64,000 nucleotides of DNA from CALJXB01 sp965225935 (GCA_965225935.1 CBDDCC010000016.1:186001-250000), one strand, 5' to 3'. Shown: positions 33,614 through 42,670, numbered from the stretch's first letter. Numbers and translations are program-made. The notes: generated by a model not told the origin, from the sequence alone.

Positions 33614-35497
33614 TCAGGAGCCTTCCAGGGCCTCCTGGGCCTCCAGCCATTCCGCCTCGGCCCGGGTAAGAGCCTCGCTCGCCGCGCGATAGCGGATCTG
33701 CAGGTCCGCCAGGGCCCTGGAATCGCCGTTGGAGACAGCCGGATCGCTGAGGCTGGCCTCCAGGGTGCGGCACTCGCAGCTCAAGCGCTCGACCCGGGTC
33801 TCCGCCTCCCTGACGGCGCGGCGCAGGCCGGCGCTGGCGTTGCGCACCTTGGCCGCGGCCCGGCGACGCTCCTTGCGGCTCACGCCGGCACCGGCGGCCT
33901 CCTCGGCCTTGCGCGGGCCCCGACGCTCTTCCCGGCGTTGGTCCAGCAGCAGCCGGCGGTAGTCGTCCAGGTCGCCGTCGAAGGGCCGGACCGTGCCGTC
34001 CGCCACCAGCCATAGGCGGTCGGCGATCAGCTCGATCAGGTGGGAGTCGTGGCTCACCAAGACCACGGCGCCGGGGAAGTCGTTGATGGCCTGCACCAAC
34101 GCCTGGCGGGCGTCCACGTCCAGGTGATTGGTGGGCTCGTCCAGCAGCAGCAGATGCGGCTTCGCGCAGCTGTTGAGGGCGAAGACCAGGCGCGCCTTCT
34201 CGCCGCCCGAGAGGCTGCCGACCTCCAAGAGCGCGCGGTCGCCGGTCAGGCCGAAGCCGCCGAGATGGGCGCGCCGGGCGGCCTCGGGGGCCTTCGGCAG
34301 CTCGCGCTCGATCAGGCCGAGGGGCGTCGTCTTGAGATCGAGCTGCTCGGCCTGGTCTTGGGCGAAGTAGCCGACCCGGAGCTTCTGGGAGCGGGCGATC
34401 CGGCCGGACTGGGGCGCAAGGGCGCTCGAGAGCAGCCGCAGAAACGTGGTCTTGCCGTTCCCGTTGGCGCCCAGCAGGGCCACCCGCTCGTCGGGATCGA
34501 GCCGCAGGTCGAGGCCGCTCAGCACGGCTTCGCCGCCGCCGTAGCCGGCGGAGACCCCCTCCAGCGTCATGAGCGGCGGCGCCAGGGTCCCGGGCTCCGG
34601 GAAGGAGAGGTCCACCATGCGCTGCTCGACCACCGCCGCGATCGGCTCCATGCGGGCTAGCGCCTTGAGGCGCGACTGAGCCTGGCGCGCCTTACTCGCC
34701 TTGTAACGGAAGCGGTCGACGAAGGCCTGGATGTGGCGCCGCTCCTGCATCTGGCGCTTGCGCAGGGCCTCCCGGCGCTCCAGCCGCTCGCGCCGGGTCC
34801 GCTCGAAGCGGTCGTAGTTGCCGTTGTAGGCGACCAGCTTGCGCGCCTCCAGGTGGACGATGCGCCGGGCCACCCGGTTCAGCAGGTTGCGGTCGTGGGA
34901 GACCAGCAGCACCGTCCCCGGATAGGACCGCAGATAGCTCTCCAGCCAGAGGGTCGCCTCCAGGTCCAGGTGGTTGGTAGGCTCGTCCAGAAGCAGCAGA
35001 TCGGGCTCGGAGAACAGCAGGGCCGCCAGGGCGACCCGCATGCGCCAGCCGCCGGAGAGGTCGGCGCAGGGTCCCAGCTGCACCTCCTCGTCCAAGCCGA
35101 GCCCGGCCAGGATGCGCGCCGCCCGCGCCGGGGCGCTCTCGGCGCGGATGTCCCGCAGGCGCTCGTGGATTTCGGCGATCCGTGCCGGCTCCTCAGCAGT
35201 CTCGGCCTCCTTGAGCAGGGCCGCGCGCTCCGGATCGGCTGCGAGCACGGTCTCCAGCAGGCTCTCCGGGCCGCCGGGCGCATCCTGGGCCACCAGGCCG
35301 ATGCGCACCCTGTTCTGCAGGGAGATGGCACCCCGGTCCGGCTCCAGCTCGCCGGTGATCAGCTTCAGGAGGGTGGTCTTGCCGCTGCCGTTTGGGCCCA
35401 CCAGACCGGTGCGTTCGCCGGCGCTGATGGCGAGGCTGGCCTGCTCGAACAGGGGGCGGCCCGCCACCTGGTAGGTCATGTCGTTGATGTTCAGCAT
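33614..35497 (-). CDS. ABC-F family ATP-binding protein
   Basis: This 627-residue protein contains two ABC domains without membrane segments. The first has GPNGSGKTTLLK, LSGGWRMRVALAALLFSEPDLLLLDEPTNHLD; the second has GANGNGKTTFLR and LSGGEKARLVFALNSCAKPHLLLLDEPTNHLD. Between them is the arm/linker helix (RRERLERREALRKRQMQERRHIQAFVDRFRYKASKARQAQSR), and the C-terminus (~530-627) is a coiled coil. ABC-F proteins act on the ribosome. The layout fits the Uup/YheS groups, but I cannot decide which. Confidence 0.92.
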   Translation of the reverse strand: MLNINDMTYQVAGRPLFEQASLAISAGERTGLVGPNGSGKTTLLKLITGELEPDRGAISLQNRVRIGLVAQDAPGGPESLLETVLAADPERAALLKEAETAEEPARIAEIHERLRDIRAESAPARAARILAGLGLDEEVQLGPCADLSGGWRMRVALAALLFSEPDLLLLDEPTNHLDLEATLWLESYLRSYPGTVLLVSHDRNLLNRVARRIVHLEARKLVAYNGNYDRFERTRRERLERREALRKRQMQERRHIQAFVDRFRYKASKARQAQSRLKALARMEPIAAVVEQRMVDLSFPEPGTLAPPLMTLEGVSAGYGGGEAVLSGLDLRLDPDERVALLGANGNGKTTFLRLLSSALAPQSGRIARSQKLRVGYFAQDQAEQLDLKTTPLGLIERELPKAPEAARRAHLGGFGLTGDRALLEVGSLSGGEKARLVFALNSCAKPHLLLLDEPTNHLDVDARQALVQAINDFPGAVVLVSHDSHLIELIADRLWLVADGTVRPFDGDLDDYRRLLLDQRREERRGPRKAEEAAGAGVSRKERRRAAAKVRNASAGLRRAVREAETRVERLSCECRTLEASLSDPAVSNGDSRALADLQIRYRAASEALTRAEAEWLEAQEALEGS

Positions 35498-35679
35498 GGC
35501 GGGCCGGGTGATAGCACGGCTCCGGCGGGCGGCGGAAGACCAGGGGGCCGCTGGCACCGTCGGCGCGCTTCCGGCGCACGGCGTTGCCGGGGCGGGACAA
35601 AGCGTCTATTAAGGCCGCGGCGTGCGAGCGAGGCACGTCGATCAACCTTCACAGCAGCCAGATCTTGGGGGCGCGCGAC

Positions 35680-36102
35680 ATGGCCGTGGAAAGAACTCTC
35701 TCGATCATCAAGCCCGATGCGACCCGCCGGAACCTGACCGGCGCCATCAACGCGCGCCTGGAATCCGCCGGCCTCAGGGTGGTGGCGCAGCGGCGCATCC
35801 AGCTGACCCGCGTCCAGGCGGAGGCCTTCTACGAGGTGCATAGGGAGCGGCCCTTCTACGGCTCCCTCTGCGAGTTCATGGTCTCCGGGCCGGTGGTCGT
35901 GCAGGTGCTAGAGGCGGAGGGCGCCGTGGCGCTCAACCGGGAGGTCATGGGCGCGACCAACCCCGCCGACGCGGCGGCCGGCACCATCCGAGCCGAGTTC
36001 GCGGAGTCCCTCGAGGCCAATTCGGTGCACGGCTCGGACTCGCCGGAGAACGCCGCCCGCGAGGTGGCCTTCTTCTTTTCCGAGGTGGAGATCGTCGGCT
36101 GA
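35680..36102 (+). CDS. ndk: Nucleoside-diphosphate kinase
   Basis: This 140-residue enzyme balances nucleoside di- and triphosphates. The start MAVERTLSIIKPDA and the phospho-acceptor region NSVHGSDSPENA (catalytic His) are typical. The length is normal. It is divergent from the ABC-F gene and convergent with the small oxidase gene at 36141. Confidence 0.98.
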   Translation: MAVERTLSIIKPDATRRNLTGAINARLESAGLRVVAQRRIQLTRVQAEAFYEVHRERPFYGSLCEFMVSGPVVVQVLEAEGAVALNREVMGATNPADAAAGTIRAEFAESLEANSVHGSDSPENAAREVAFFFSEVEIVG

Positions 36103-36116
36103 GGCCGGAAGGGTTG

Positions 36117-36134
36117 CCGCCGGCCGGCCGGCGG
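36117..36134. terminator. GC palindrome between convergent ndk and the COX4-like gene
   Basis: CCGCCGGCC followed directly by GGCCGGCGG is a perfect 18-base palindrome in the 38-base gap between two convergent genes. It may form a two-way terminator hairpin; no T-run accompanies it. Confidence 0.4.
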
Positions 36135-36140
36135 GCGCCG

Positions 36141-36263
36141 CTACAGCAGGAAGAGCGCCATCAAGGCCAGCGACACCACCACGACGATCGTCGAGATGGT
36201 GAGCAGACGGACGAAGCCATGATAGGTCTGCTCGTGCTCTTCCAACATGGTCTCGTCGTTCAT
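36141..36263 (-). CDS. aa3-type cytochrome c oxidase subunit IV (40 aa)
   Basis: This gene encodes MNDETMLEEHEQTYHGF followed by a single membrane helix (LTISTIVVVVSLALMALFLL). The E-H-E-x-T-Y-x-G-F motif before one helix is the signature of the bacterial COX4 type 2 peptide, which wraps aa3-type oxidases in Alphaproteobacteria. AGGGGAGA lies at good spacing upstream. It lies apart from the other oxidase genes, between ndk and purN, where it could easily be missed because of its size. Confidence 0.88.
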   Translation of the reverse strand: MNDETMLEEHEQTYHGFVRLLTISTIVVVVSLALMALFLL

Positions 36264-36371
36264 GGTGTCTCCCCTGGTACGGTCGCTCCGCGGCCCCTGA
36301 CCGCCTTTGATTTACTTAACGGCTCCCGCCGCCAGCCGCAATAGGCTGGGCGCGCGGAGGCGCAGGCGCGT

Positions 36372-37049
36372 TCAGCCGTCCGAAGGGCTAAGCAGGGCCG
36401 CGGTGCTGTCCGCGCTGTCGGCGCCCTCGAAGACAACCTTCTCATCGACCACCCCGGCATGGCCCCCCGCAACCAGCCGCAGGCAGGTCGGGTAGAGGCG
36501 GTGCTCGGCCGCCAGCACCCGGGCCGCCAGGGTGGCGGGGTCGTCGCCGTCCAGCACGGGCACCGCCGCCTGGCCGATGATCGGTCCCGCGTCCAGGGTC
36601 TCGCGCACGAAGTGGACGGTGCAGCCGTGCAGCTTGACGCCGGCGGCGAGCGCCCGGGCGTGGGTGTCGAGGCCGGGAAAAATGGGGAGCAGCGAGGGGT
36701 GGATGTTGATCAGCCGGTCCCGCCAATGGGCCACGAAGCCGTCGGAGAGGATGCGCATGAAGCCGGCGAGACACACCAGCTCGACACCTGTCTCCTCGAG
36801 GGCGCCGGTCACGTTGGCGTCGAAGGCGGCGCGGCTCGCGGGCGCGTTCGGCGGCCCGTAGTCGCGGTGATCGATGACCCGGGTAGCGATGCCGCGGTGG
36901 GCCGCCGCCAGCAGGCCTGGGGCCTCCGGGCGGTTCGAGATCACCAGGCTGATCTCGGCGGGGTAGCTCTCCGCCTCGGCGGCGTCCGTCAAGGCCCCGA
37001 GGTTGCTGCCGCGCCCGGAGATCAGGACGGCGGTCTTCACCCGGGCCAT
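36372..37049 (-). CDS. purN: Phosphoribosylglycinamide formyltransferase PurN
   Basis: This 225-residue enzyme transfers a formyl group to GAR in the third step of purine synthesis. The start ISGRGSNLGALTDAA binds substrate, and INIHPSLLPIFPGLDTH contains the catalytic Asn-x-His region; ETLDAGPII carries the conserved Asp. The C-terminal ~20 residues are a Ser/Asp/Ala extension. The gene's start overlaps the purM stop by 13 bases, so the two are translationally coupled. Confidence 0.96.
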   Translation of the reverse strand: MARVKTAVLISGRGSNLGALTDAAEAESYPAEISLVISNRPEAPGLLAAAHRGIATRVIDHRDYGPPNAPASRAAFDANVTGALEETGVELVCLAGFMRILSDGFVAHWRDRLINIHPSLLPIFPGLDTHARALAAGVKLHGCTVHFVRETLDAGPIIGQAAVPVLDGDDPATLAARVLAAEHRLYPTCLRLVAGGHAGVVDEKVVFEGADSADSTAALLSPSDG

Positions 37050-38134
37050 GCCGCCTCCACCTCCGAGAGGTCCACGGCTGGCGCGCCTGCCCGCCGGGCG
37101 GCGATACGGCCGATGCGGTGGACCCGCTCGCCTTCGGCGGCCAGGCGCTCGGCAACGGCCTCGGCTTCGTCGGGCGCCGCGATCACCGCCATGCCGATGC
37201 CGCAGTTAAAGGTCCGCAGCATCTCGGCCGCGCTGACCCCGCCCGTCTCCGCCAGCCAGGCGAACACAGGCGCGAGCGGCCAGGTTAGGCCCTCGATGCG
37301 CGCCGCCAGGCCGTCGGGCAGGACCCGCGGCAGGTTCTCCACGAGGCCGCCGCCGGTGATGTGGGCGAGCGCCCGCACGCCGCCGGTCTCGATCGCAGCC
37401 AGGCAGGCGCGCACGTAGATCCGCGTCGGCGTCAACAGGCTTTCCCCGAGACCGCGGTCGGGATCGAAAGGCGCGGGCCCGGCGTGGTCGAGCCCCTGGC
37501 CCTCGACGATGCGGCGCACCAGCGAGAAGCCGTTGGCATGGAGGCCGCCGGATTCCAGGCCGAGGACGATGTCGTCCTCGGCGACCGCCGCCCCAGTCAG
37601 CAGCCGCTCGCGCTCGACGGCGCCCACGGCGAAGCCGGCCAGGTCATAGTCGCCGTCGGCGTAGAGGCCTGGCATCTCCGCGCTCTCGCCGCCGATCAGC
37701 GCGCAGCCGGCGGTGCGGCAGCCTTCGGCGATGCCGGCGACGATTTCCCGGCCCTGGTCCGGGTCCAGCTTGCCGCTCGCGAAGTAGTCGAGGAAGAAGA
37801 GGGGCTCGGCGCCCTGGACCACCAGGTCGTTGACGCACATGGCGACCAGGTCGATGCCGACGCTGCCGTGGCGCCCGGCGGCGATCGCCACCTTCAGCTT
37901 GGTCCCCACGCCGTCGGTCGCGGCCACCAGCAGCGGGTCGCGAAAGCCCGCCGCCTTGAGATCGAAGAGGCCGCCGAAGCCGCCGAGCGCGGCGTCGGCG
38001 CCTGGCCGCGCGGTTGTCTTGGCGAGTGGCTTGATGGCTTCGACGAGCGCATTGCCGGCCTCGATGTCGACGCCGGCCTCCCGATAGCTCAGGCGATTGG
38101 GGCGGCGGCTGGCTATGGCGTCCTCGCGCGACAT
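37037..38134 (-). CDS. purM: Phosphoribosylformylglycinamidine cyclo-ligase PurM
   Basis: This 365-residue enzyme closes the imidazole ring in the fifth step of purine synthesis. It shows LSYREAGVDIEAGNALV, VAATDGVGTKLKVA, DLVVQGAEPLFFLDY and ALIGGESAEMPGLY, all characteristic. The ATG at 38134 starts the family-like sequence; upstream in-frame sequence is a shadow of the divergent gene. purN overlaps its end by 13 bases. Confidence 0.96.
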   Translation of the reverse strand: MSREDAIASRRPNRLSYREAGVDIEAGNALVEAIKPLAKTTARPGADAALGGFGGLFDLKAAGFRDPLLVAATDGVGTKLKVAIAAGRHGSVGIDLVAMCVNDLVVQGAEPLFFLDYFASGKLDPDQGREIVAGIAEGCRTAGCALIGGESAEMPGLYADGDYDLAGFAVGAVERERLLTGAAVAEDDIVLGLESGGLHANGFSLVRRIVEGQGLDHAGPAPFDPDRGLGESLLTPTRIYVRACLAAIETGGVRALAHITGGGLVENLPRVLPDGLAARIEGLTWPLAPVFAWLAETGGVSAAEMLRTFNCGIGMAVIAAPDEAEAVAERLAAEGERVHRIGRIAARRAGAPAVDLSEVEAAWPG

Positions 38135-38251
38135 GGAGTAGAAAGACGGCGCTCGCAGCCCTCGACGCGGGCGGCCGGGTCGCCTCTCGGGGCCGTTCAG
38201 GCCGGCGCCTCGGCAAGTGTCGCGAACATACTGAAATCGGAACGCTTTGCA

Positions 38252-39469
38252 ATGCGCATCGACCCGTCTTTCCGGCCGCTCGTCGTAGTGCTCTCGCTGC
38301 TGGCCGCTAGCCTCTCCTGGCCTCTGCAGCCGGCGCGCGCCGCCGATGAGGTCTATCAGGTGAGCGGGATCCCCGTCGACGTGACCGCCGAGACGGCGGC
38401 CGCTGCGCGCGAGGCGGCCTTGGCCGAAGGCCACCAGGAAGCTTTCCGGCGCCTGATGGAACGCCTGGTGCTGGAGGAGGACCAGGTCTACGTGCCCGAG
38501 CTGGGCCAGAGCGAGATCGCGCAGCTGGTGCAGGACTTCTCGGTCTCCAACGAGCGGACCTCGACGGTGCGCTACCTGGCCGATCTCACCTTCCGCTTCA
38601 AGCCGGAAGCCGTGCGCGACCTCTTCCGCTTCCACCGTCTGCGCTTCACCGAGACACGCAGCAAGCCGCTCCTGGTGCTGCCCATCATGCAGACCGAGTC
38701 CGGGCCGCTCTTGTGGGAGGAGGACAACACCTGGGCCTTCGCCTGGGCGGAACGCGACCTGTCCGGGGAACTGGTTCCGCTGCTGGTGCCGCTGGGCGAC
38801 CTGGGCGACGTCGCGTTGATCGACGCCGAGCGCGCCCTCTCGGGCGATCAGGTGGCGCTGGCCGACATTGCCTTGCGTTACGGGACGGACGAGGTGCTGG
38901 TCGCCCAGGCGGCTCTGACCGGCGACCCGGAGACCGGCGCGGCGCGGCTCGAGATGGCGGCCGACCGCTTCGGCGAGACCGTGCGGCGGGTCTTCGACGA
39001 CAGTTTCGTGCAGACCCAGCCAAGCGGCGCCGACGAACTGCTGGGCGCGGGCGTCGACAAGGTGATGGCCAGCGTGCAGGCGGACTGGAAGGCCCTGAAC
39101 CATCTGAGCTTCGACCAGCAGCGCATGCTGTCCGCGCTGGTGCCGGTCACCGAACTGAGCGACTGGCTGGAGGTGAAGCGGCGCCTGGAGGCCATATCCT
39201 CGGTCATCGACATGAACCTGGTTTACCTGACGCGCCAGTACGCCCAGGTGGACATCTCCTTCATCGGCGACGAGGCGGGACTGAGCCGGTCCCTGGCGCG
39301 CCAGGATCTCTCGCTCTCGCGCAGCGCGTTGGAGGGTTGGGAGCTTCGCTTGAGCTCCGCCGCCGCGGGGGGCGCCGTGCCCCTGGGCGAGTCTCAGCCG
39401 CTTTCGGGACTCCCGGCGGACGACGATGGAGGCGGGACGGCGACCGAAGGCTTCCTGGGCCAGGAGTGA
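38252..39469 (+). CDS. DUF2066-domain periplasmic protein
   Basis: This 405-residue protein has a signal peptide (LVVVLSLLAASLSWPLQPARAAD) followed by the DUF2066 region (YQVSGIPVDVTAETAAAAREAALAEGHQEAFRRLMERL, VSNERTSTVRYLADLTFRFKPEAVRDLF). The rest is a mixed alpha/beta region and ends in an acidic Gly-rich tail. Its function is unknown, but the gene order purM | DUF2066 - CDP-alcohol transferase - AI-2E permease - hdaA is common in Alphaproteobacteria. Its stop overlaps the next start (GTGA). Confidence 0.9.
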   Translation: MRIDPSFRPLVVVLSLLAASLSWPLQPARAADEVYQVSGIPVDVTAETAAAAREAALAEGHQEAFRRLMERLVLEEDQVYVPELGQSEIAQLVQDFSVSNERTSTVRYLADLTFRFKPEAVRDLFRFHRLRFTETRSKPLLVLPIMQTESGPLLWEEDNTWAFAWAERDLSGELVPLLVPLGDLGDVALIDAERALSGDQVALADIALRYGTDEVLVAQAALTGDPETGAARLEMAADRFGETVRRVFDDSFVQTQPSGADELLGAGVDKVMASVQADWKALNHLSFDQQRMLSALVPVTELSDWLEVKRRLEAISSVIDMNLVYLTRQYAQVDISFIGDEAGLSRSLARQDLSLSRSALEGWELRLSSAAAGGAVPLGESQPLSGLPADDDGGGTATEGFLGQE

Positions 39470-40032
39470 GCGCTCGCCTGCTGATCTCCTGGGTACCCAA
39501 TCTGATCACTCTGGCGCGTTTGCTCAGTGTCCCGGTCGCCGTCTACGTCACCCTGCGCGGCTACTACGACATCGCCTTCTGGATCTTTCTGGCCGCCGGG
39601 CTGTCGGACGCCGTCGACGGCCTCATCGCCAAGCAGTTCGACGTTCGCAGCACCCTCGGCGCCTACATGGATCCCCTGGCGGACAAGGCGCTGCTCGTGG
39701 GCATCTTTATCACCCTCGGCAGCTTGGGCGAGATCGCGCTCTGGCTCGTCATCCTGATCGTGTTCCGCGACCTCCTGATCATCGGCGGCGCGATCCTCTT
39801 CCAGACCCTGACCTCCTCGCTCGAGATGGAGCCGCTTTTCGTCAGCAAGGTGAACACCGTCTGCCAGATCGCCCTGGCCGGCTTCGTGCTGGCGCGGCTG
39901 TGGCTCGACTTGCCGTGGCTTTGGGTCGAAAGCCTGCTGACCTACGCCGTGACGGCGACGACCCTGGCCTCCGGCGGAGCATACGTGGTCAAGTGGGGCC
40001 TCAGAGCGGCCCACTACGAGGGTGAACGGTGA
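39466..40032 (+). CDS. CDP-alcohol phosphatidyltransferase family protein
   Basis: This 188-residue membrane enzyme has the CDP-alcohol transferase signature D-x2-D-G-x2-A-[K]-x8-G-x3-D-x3-D, seen as SDAVDGLIAK ... GAYMDPLADK. The usual Arg after the Ala is Lys. About six hydrophobic segments are visible. The family makes phospholipid head-group bonds; PgsA-like activity is plausible but not shown. It starts with GTG in a 4-base overlap with DUF2066 and overlaps the permease start by 4 bases, so three genes are coupled. Confidence 0.87.
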   Translation: MSARLLISWVPNLITLARLLSVPVAVYVTLRGYYDIAFWIFLAAGLSDAVDGLIAKQFDVRSTLGAYMDPLADKALLVGIFITLGSLGEIALWLVILIVFRDLLIIGGAILFQTLTSSLEMEPLFVSKVNTVCQIALAGFVLARLWLDLPWLWVESLLTYAVTATTLASGGAYVVKWGLRAAHYEGER

Positions 40033-41144
40033 ACTCCGTCTTCAAGAAGCAGGCCACCTTCTGGCTGATCGCCACCGTCGCCTTCTTCGCGGGGCTCTAT
40101 CTGTTCCGCGCCATCCTGCTTCCCTTCGTCGCCGGCATGGCGGTGGCCTATCTGCTCGACCCGGTCTGCGACCGGCTGGAGAAGCTCCGCCTCTCGCGCA
40201 CTCTGGCGACGACCCTGGTCACGCTGGTCTTCCTGGCGGTCCTGGTCCTGGCGCTGCTGCTGGTGCTGCCGGTCTTGATCGGCCAGCTCACCAGCTTGCT
40301 GGAGAAGCTGCCGAGCTACATCGAGACCCTCCGCGAGCAGCTTTCAATCCTGGTCACCACCATCGAATCCCGCGTCTCGCCCGACATCGCGGAGCGCATT
40401 CGCCAGGCCATGAACGTCTCGGGCGGCAAGATCGCCTCCTGGATCACGGACATCCTGACGGGGCTGATCTCCGGCGGGGTGGCGCTCGCCAACCTGCTGT
40501 CGCTGATCTTCATCACGCCGGTCGTCAGCTTCTACCTGCTGCGCGACTGGGACCGCATCGTCGCCTGGGTTGACGACTGCCTGCCCCGCGGTTCCATCGG
40601 CACGGTGCGCACCCAGATGGGCCTGATCGACCGCACGCTCGCAGGCTGGGTCCGCGGCCAGGTGACGGTCTGCCTGATCCTGGGCACCTTCTATGCGGTG
40701 GGCCTGACCGTCGCCGGGCTCGATTTCGGCCTGGTGATCGGCCTCCTGGCCGGGCTCATGTCGTTCATCCCCTTCGTCGGTGCTGCCTTCGGCCTGATCG
40801 GTTCGGTCGGACTGGCGCTGGTGCAGTTCGACGAGTGGACCCGGGTCGCCATCGTCGCCGGCGTCTTCGCCATCGGCCAGGCGGTCGAGGGGAACTTCCT
40901 GACGCCGCGCCTGGTCGGCGACCGGGTGGGCCTCCATCCGGTCTGGGTGATCTTTGCCCTGCTGGCCGGCGGCGCCCTTTTCGGCTTCGTCGGCGTTCTG
41001 CTGGCGGTCCCGGTGGCCGCCACCGCCGGCGTCCTCATGCGCTTCCTGCTTCAGCTCTATCTGGAGAGCGACGTCTACGGCCGGAAGCCGGAAGAGTCGT
41101 CCGAGGTGCCGCCCGACGAAGGACCGGCGGCGCCGGACGCCTGA
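40029..41144 (+). CDS. AI-2E/PerM-family permease
   Basis: This 371-residue membrane protein shows the family's paired N-terminal helices (FWLIATVAFFAGLYLFRAILLPFVAGMAVAYLLDPV), a helical extramembrane region (SLLEKLPSYIETLREQLSILV) and a C-terminal set of helices with GLMSFIPFVGAAFG and EGNFLTPRLVGDRVGLHPVW. Members were tied to autoinducer-2 export in E. coli but most are uncharacterised exporters. The GTG start lies in the last codons of the preceding gene. hdaA follows 8 bases later. Confidence 0.9.
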   Translation: MNSVFKKQATFWLIATVAFFAGLYLFRAILLPFVAGMAVAYLLDPVCDRLEKLRLSRTLATTLVTLVFLAVLVLALLLVLPVLIGQLTSLLEKLPSYIETLREQLSILVTTIESRVSPDIAERIRQAMNVSGGKIASWITDILTGLISGGVALANLLSLIFITPVVSFYLLRDWDRIVAWVDDCLPRGSIGTVRTQMGLIDRTLAGWVRGQVTVCLILGTFYAVGLTVAGLDFGLVIGLLAGLMSFIPFVGAAFGLIGSVGLALVQFDEWTRVAIVAGVFAIGQAVEGNFLTPRLVGDRVGLHPVWVIFALLAGGALFGFVGVLLAVPVAATAGVLMRFLLQLYLESDVYGRKPEESSEVPPDEGPAAPDA

Positions 41145-41152
41145 GCCGCGCC

Positions 41153-41872
41153 ATGTCGGGAACCCAGATGATCCTTGACCTGGGCCACCGCCCGGCGCTG
41201 GGCCGGGAGGACTTTCTGGTGGCGCCCAGCAACCAGGTGGCGGTGGACTGGATCGACCGCTGGCCCGACTGGCCGCAGCCCGGGCTCGCCCTCCACGGCG
41301 AGCCCGGCGCCGGCAAGAGCCACCTGACCCGGGTCTGGCAGGCGGCGAGCGGCGCCCGACTGCTGGACCCGGAGGACTTCCGCGCGCTGGATCCGCCGGA
41401 GCTCCTGGGCGAGGCGCAAACATGCGTGCTGGACGAGGCCGAGCGCCTGTTCGAGGCTGAGAGCGATCGCGCGGAGACGGAGCGCAAGCTGCTCCACGTC
41501 TACAACATGATGGTCCAGCGCCAGGGGCACGTCCTGTTCGCCGGCCGGGCGGCGCCGGCCCGCTGGCCGGTCGCGCTCCCCGACCTGGCCTCGCGCCTGG
41601 CGGCTTTGCCAGCGGTTGCCCTCGGCCGGCCCGACGAGGCGCTGATCGAGGCCGTCCTGGTGAAGCTCTTTGCCGACCGGCAGCTCGCCGTCGACGCCAC
41701 GGTGGTGCGCTACCTGGTGCGCCGCATGGAGCGCTCCTTCGCGAGCACGCGGGAGATCGCCGCGGCGATCGACCGGGAATCCCTGCGCGGCGGCCGGCCG
41801 ATCACCGTGCCCTTCGCGCGGGAGGTGCTGGAACAGGTCGGCTTCGGGCCGGGGCCCGATACGCCGGAGTAG
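41153..41872 (+). CDS. hdaA: DnaA-like regulatory inactivator HdaA
   Basis: This 239-residue DnaA-related AAA+ protein lacks the DNA-binding domain of DnaA. Its start (QMILDLGHRPALGREDFLVAPSN) carries the QxxLxL-type sliding-clamp binding motif, followed by Walker A HGEPGAGKSH and the DnaA-like sensor region LASRLAALPAVALGRPDEAL. Hda/HdaA binds the clamp and stimulates ATP hydrolysis by DnaA, preventing re-initiation. The gene sits in its normal alphaproteobacterial neighbourhood, but an SDR follows instead of the expected ppk. Confidence 0.9.
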   Translation: MSGTQMILDLGHRPALGREDFLVAPSNQVAVDWIDRWPDWPQPGLALHGEPGAGKSHLTRVWQAASGARLLDPEDFRALDPPELLGEAQTCVLDEAERLFEAESDRAETERKLLHVYNMMVQRQGHVLFAGRAAPARWPVALPDLASRLAALPAVALGRPDEALIEAVLVKLFADRQLAVDATVVRYLVRRMERSFASTREIAAAIDRESLRGGRPITVPFAREVLEQVGFGPGPDTPE

Positions 41873-41890
41873 AGAGAGGAGGGGAGGGAG

Positions 41891-42670
41891 ATGGATCTGG
41901 GACTGGAAGGACGGAAGGCGATCGTCTGCGCCGCCAGCAAGGGCCTCGGACGGGCCTGCGCTCTGTCGCTCGCCCGCAACGGGGTCGAGGTCACCATTGT
42001 CGCCCGGACGCCGGAGACCCTCGAGCGGACCGCTGGCGAGATCCGCGACGAGAGCGGCATCCCGGTGACTGCCGTGGTGGCCGACATCACCAGCCCCGAG
42101 GGCCGCGACCTGACCCTGGCCGCTTGTCCGGCGCCGGACATCCTGGTCAACAACGCAGGCGGGCCGCCGCATGGCGACTTCCGCGATTTCGGCCGCGAGG
42201 ACTGGATCAAGGCGCTCGACGCCAACATGCTGACGGCCATCGAGCTGATCCGGGCCACCGTCGACGGCATGATCGAGCGCCGCTTCGGGCGCATCGTCAA
42301 CATCACCTCCTCCGCGGTGAAGGCGCCCATCCCAGGCCTCTGGCTCTCCAACGGCGCGCGCGCCGGCCTCACCGGCTTCGTCGCCGGCGTCGCCCGTCAG
42401 ACGGTGGGCCGCAACGTCACCATCAACAACCTGCTGCCCGGCGCCTTCGACACCGACCGGGTGCGCGAGAACGCCCGTCGGGCGGCGGCGAAGAGCGGCC
42501 GCGATCCGGAGGAACTGCTGGAGGAACGGCGCCGGACCATCCCGGCCGGGCGCCTCGGGCGGCCCGAGGAGTTCGGCGAGGCCTGCGCCTTCCTCTGCGG
42601 CAGCCAAGCGGGCTTCATCACCGGGCAGAATCTGCTGATCGACGGCGGCGCCTACCCCGGCACGTTGTGA
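41891..42670 (+). CDS. SDR-family protein lacking the catalytic Tyr and Lys
   Basis: This 259-residue protein has the SDR fold: a dinucleotide motif altered to CAASKGLG (residues 13-20), NNAGGPP at 87-93, and NITSS at 137-141. At the Tyr-x3-Lys positions it has Ser153 and Arg157 (LSNGARAG). The usual FabG alignment anchors these positions on both sides, so the change is not a misalignment. A subfamily with the same substitution exists in databases, so this is probably not random decay. An altered reaction or a non-catalytic role is inferred. GGAGGGGAGGGAG precedes the ATG, 18 bases after hdaA. Confidence 0.9.
   Translation: MDLGLEGRKAIVCAASKGLGRACALSLARNGVEVTIVARTPETLERTAGEIRDESGIPVTAVVADITSPEGRDLTLAACPAPDILVNNAGGPPHGDFRDFGREDWIKALDANMLTAIELIRATVDGMIERRFGRIVNITSSAVKAPIPGLWLSNGARAGLTGFVAGVARQTVGRNVTINNLLPGAFDTDRVRENARRAAAKSGRDPEELLEERRRTIPAGRLGRPEEFGEACAFLCGSQAGFITGQNLLIDGGAYPGTL

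Noticed and set aside
36332..36349. CCAGCC-N6-GGCTGG hairpin after purN as terminator
   Set aside because: Only six base pairs and no T-run follows on the minus strand; could be chance in GC-rich DNA.
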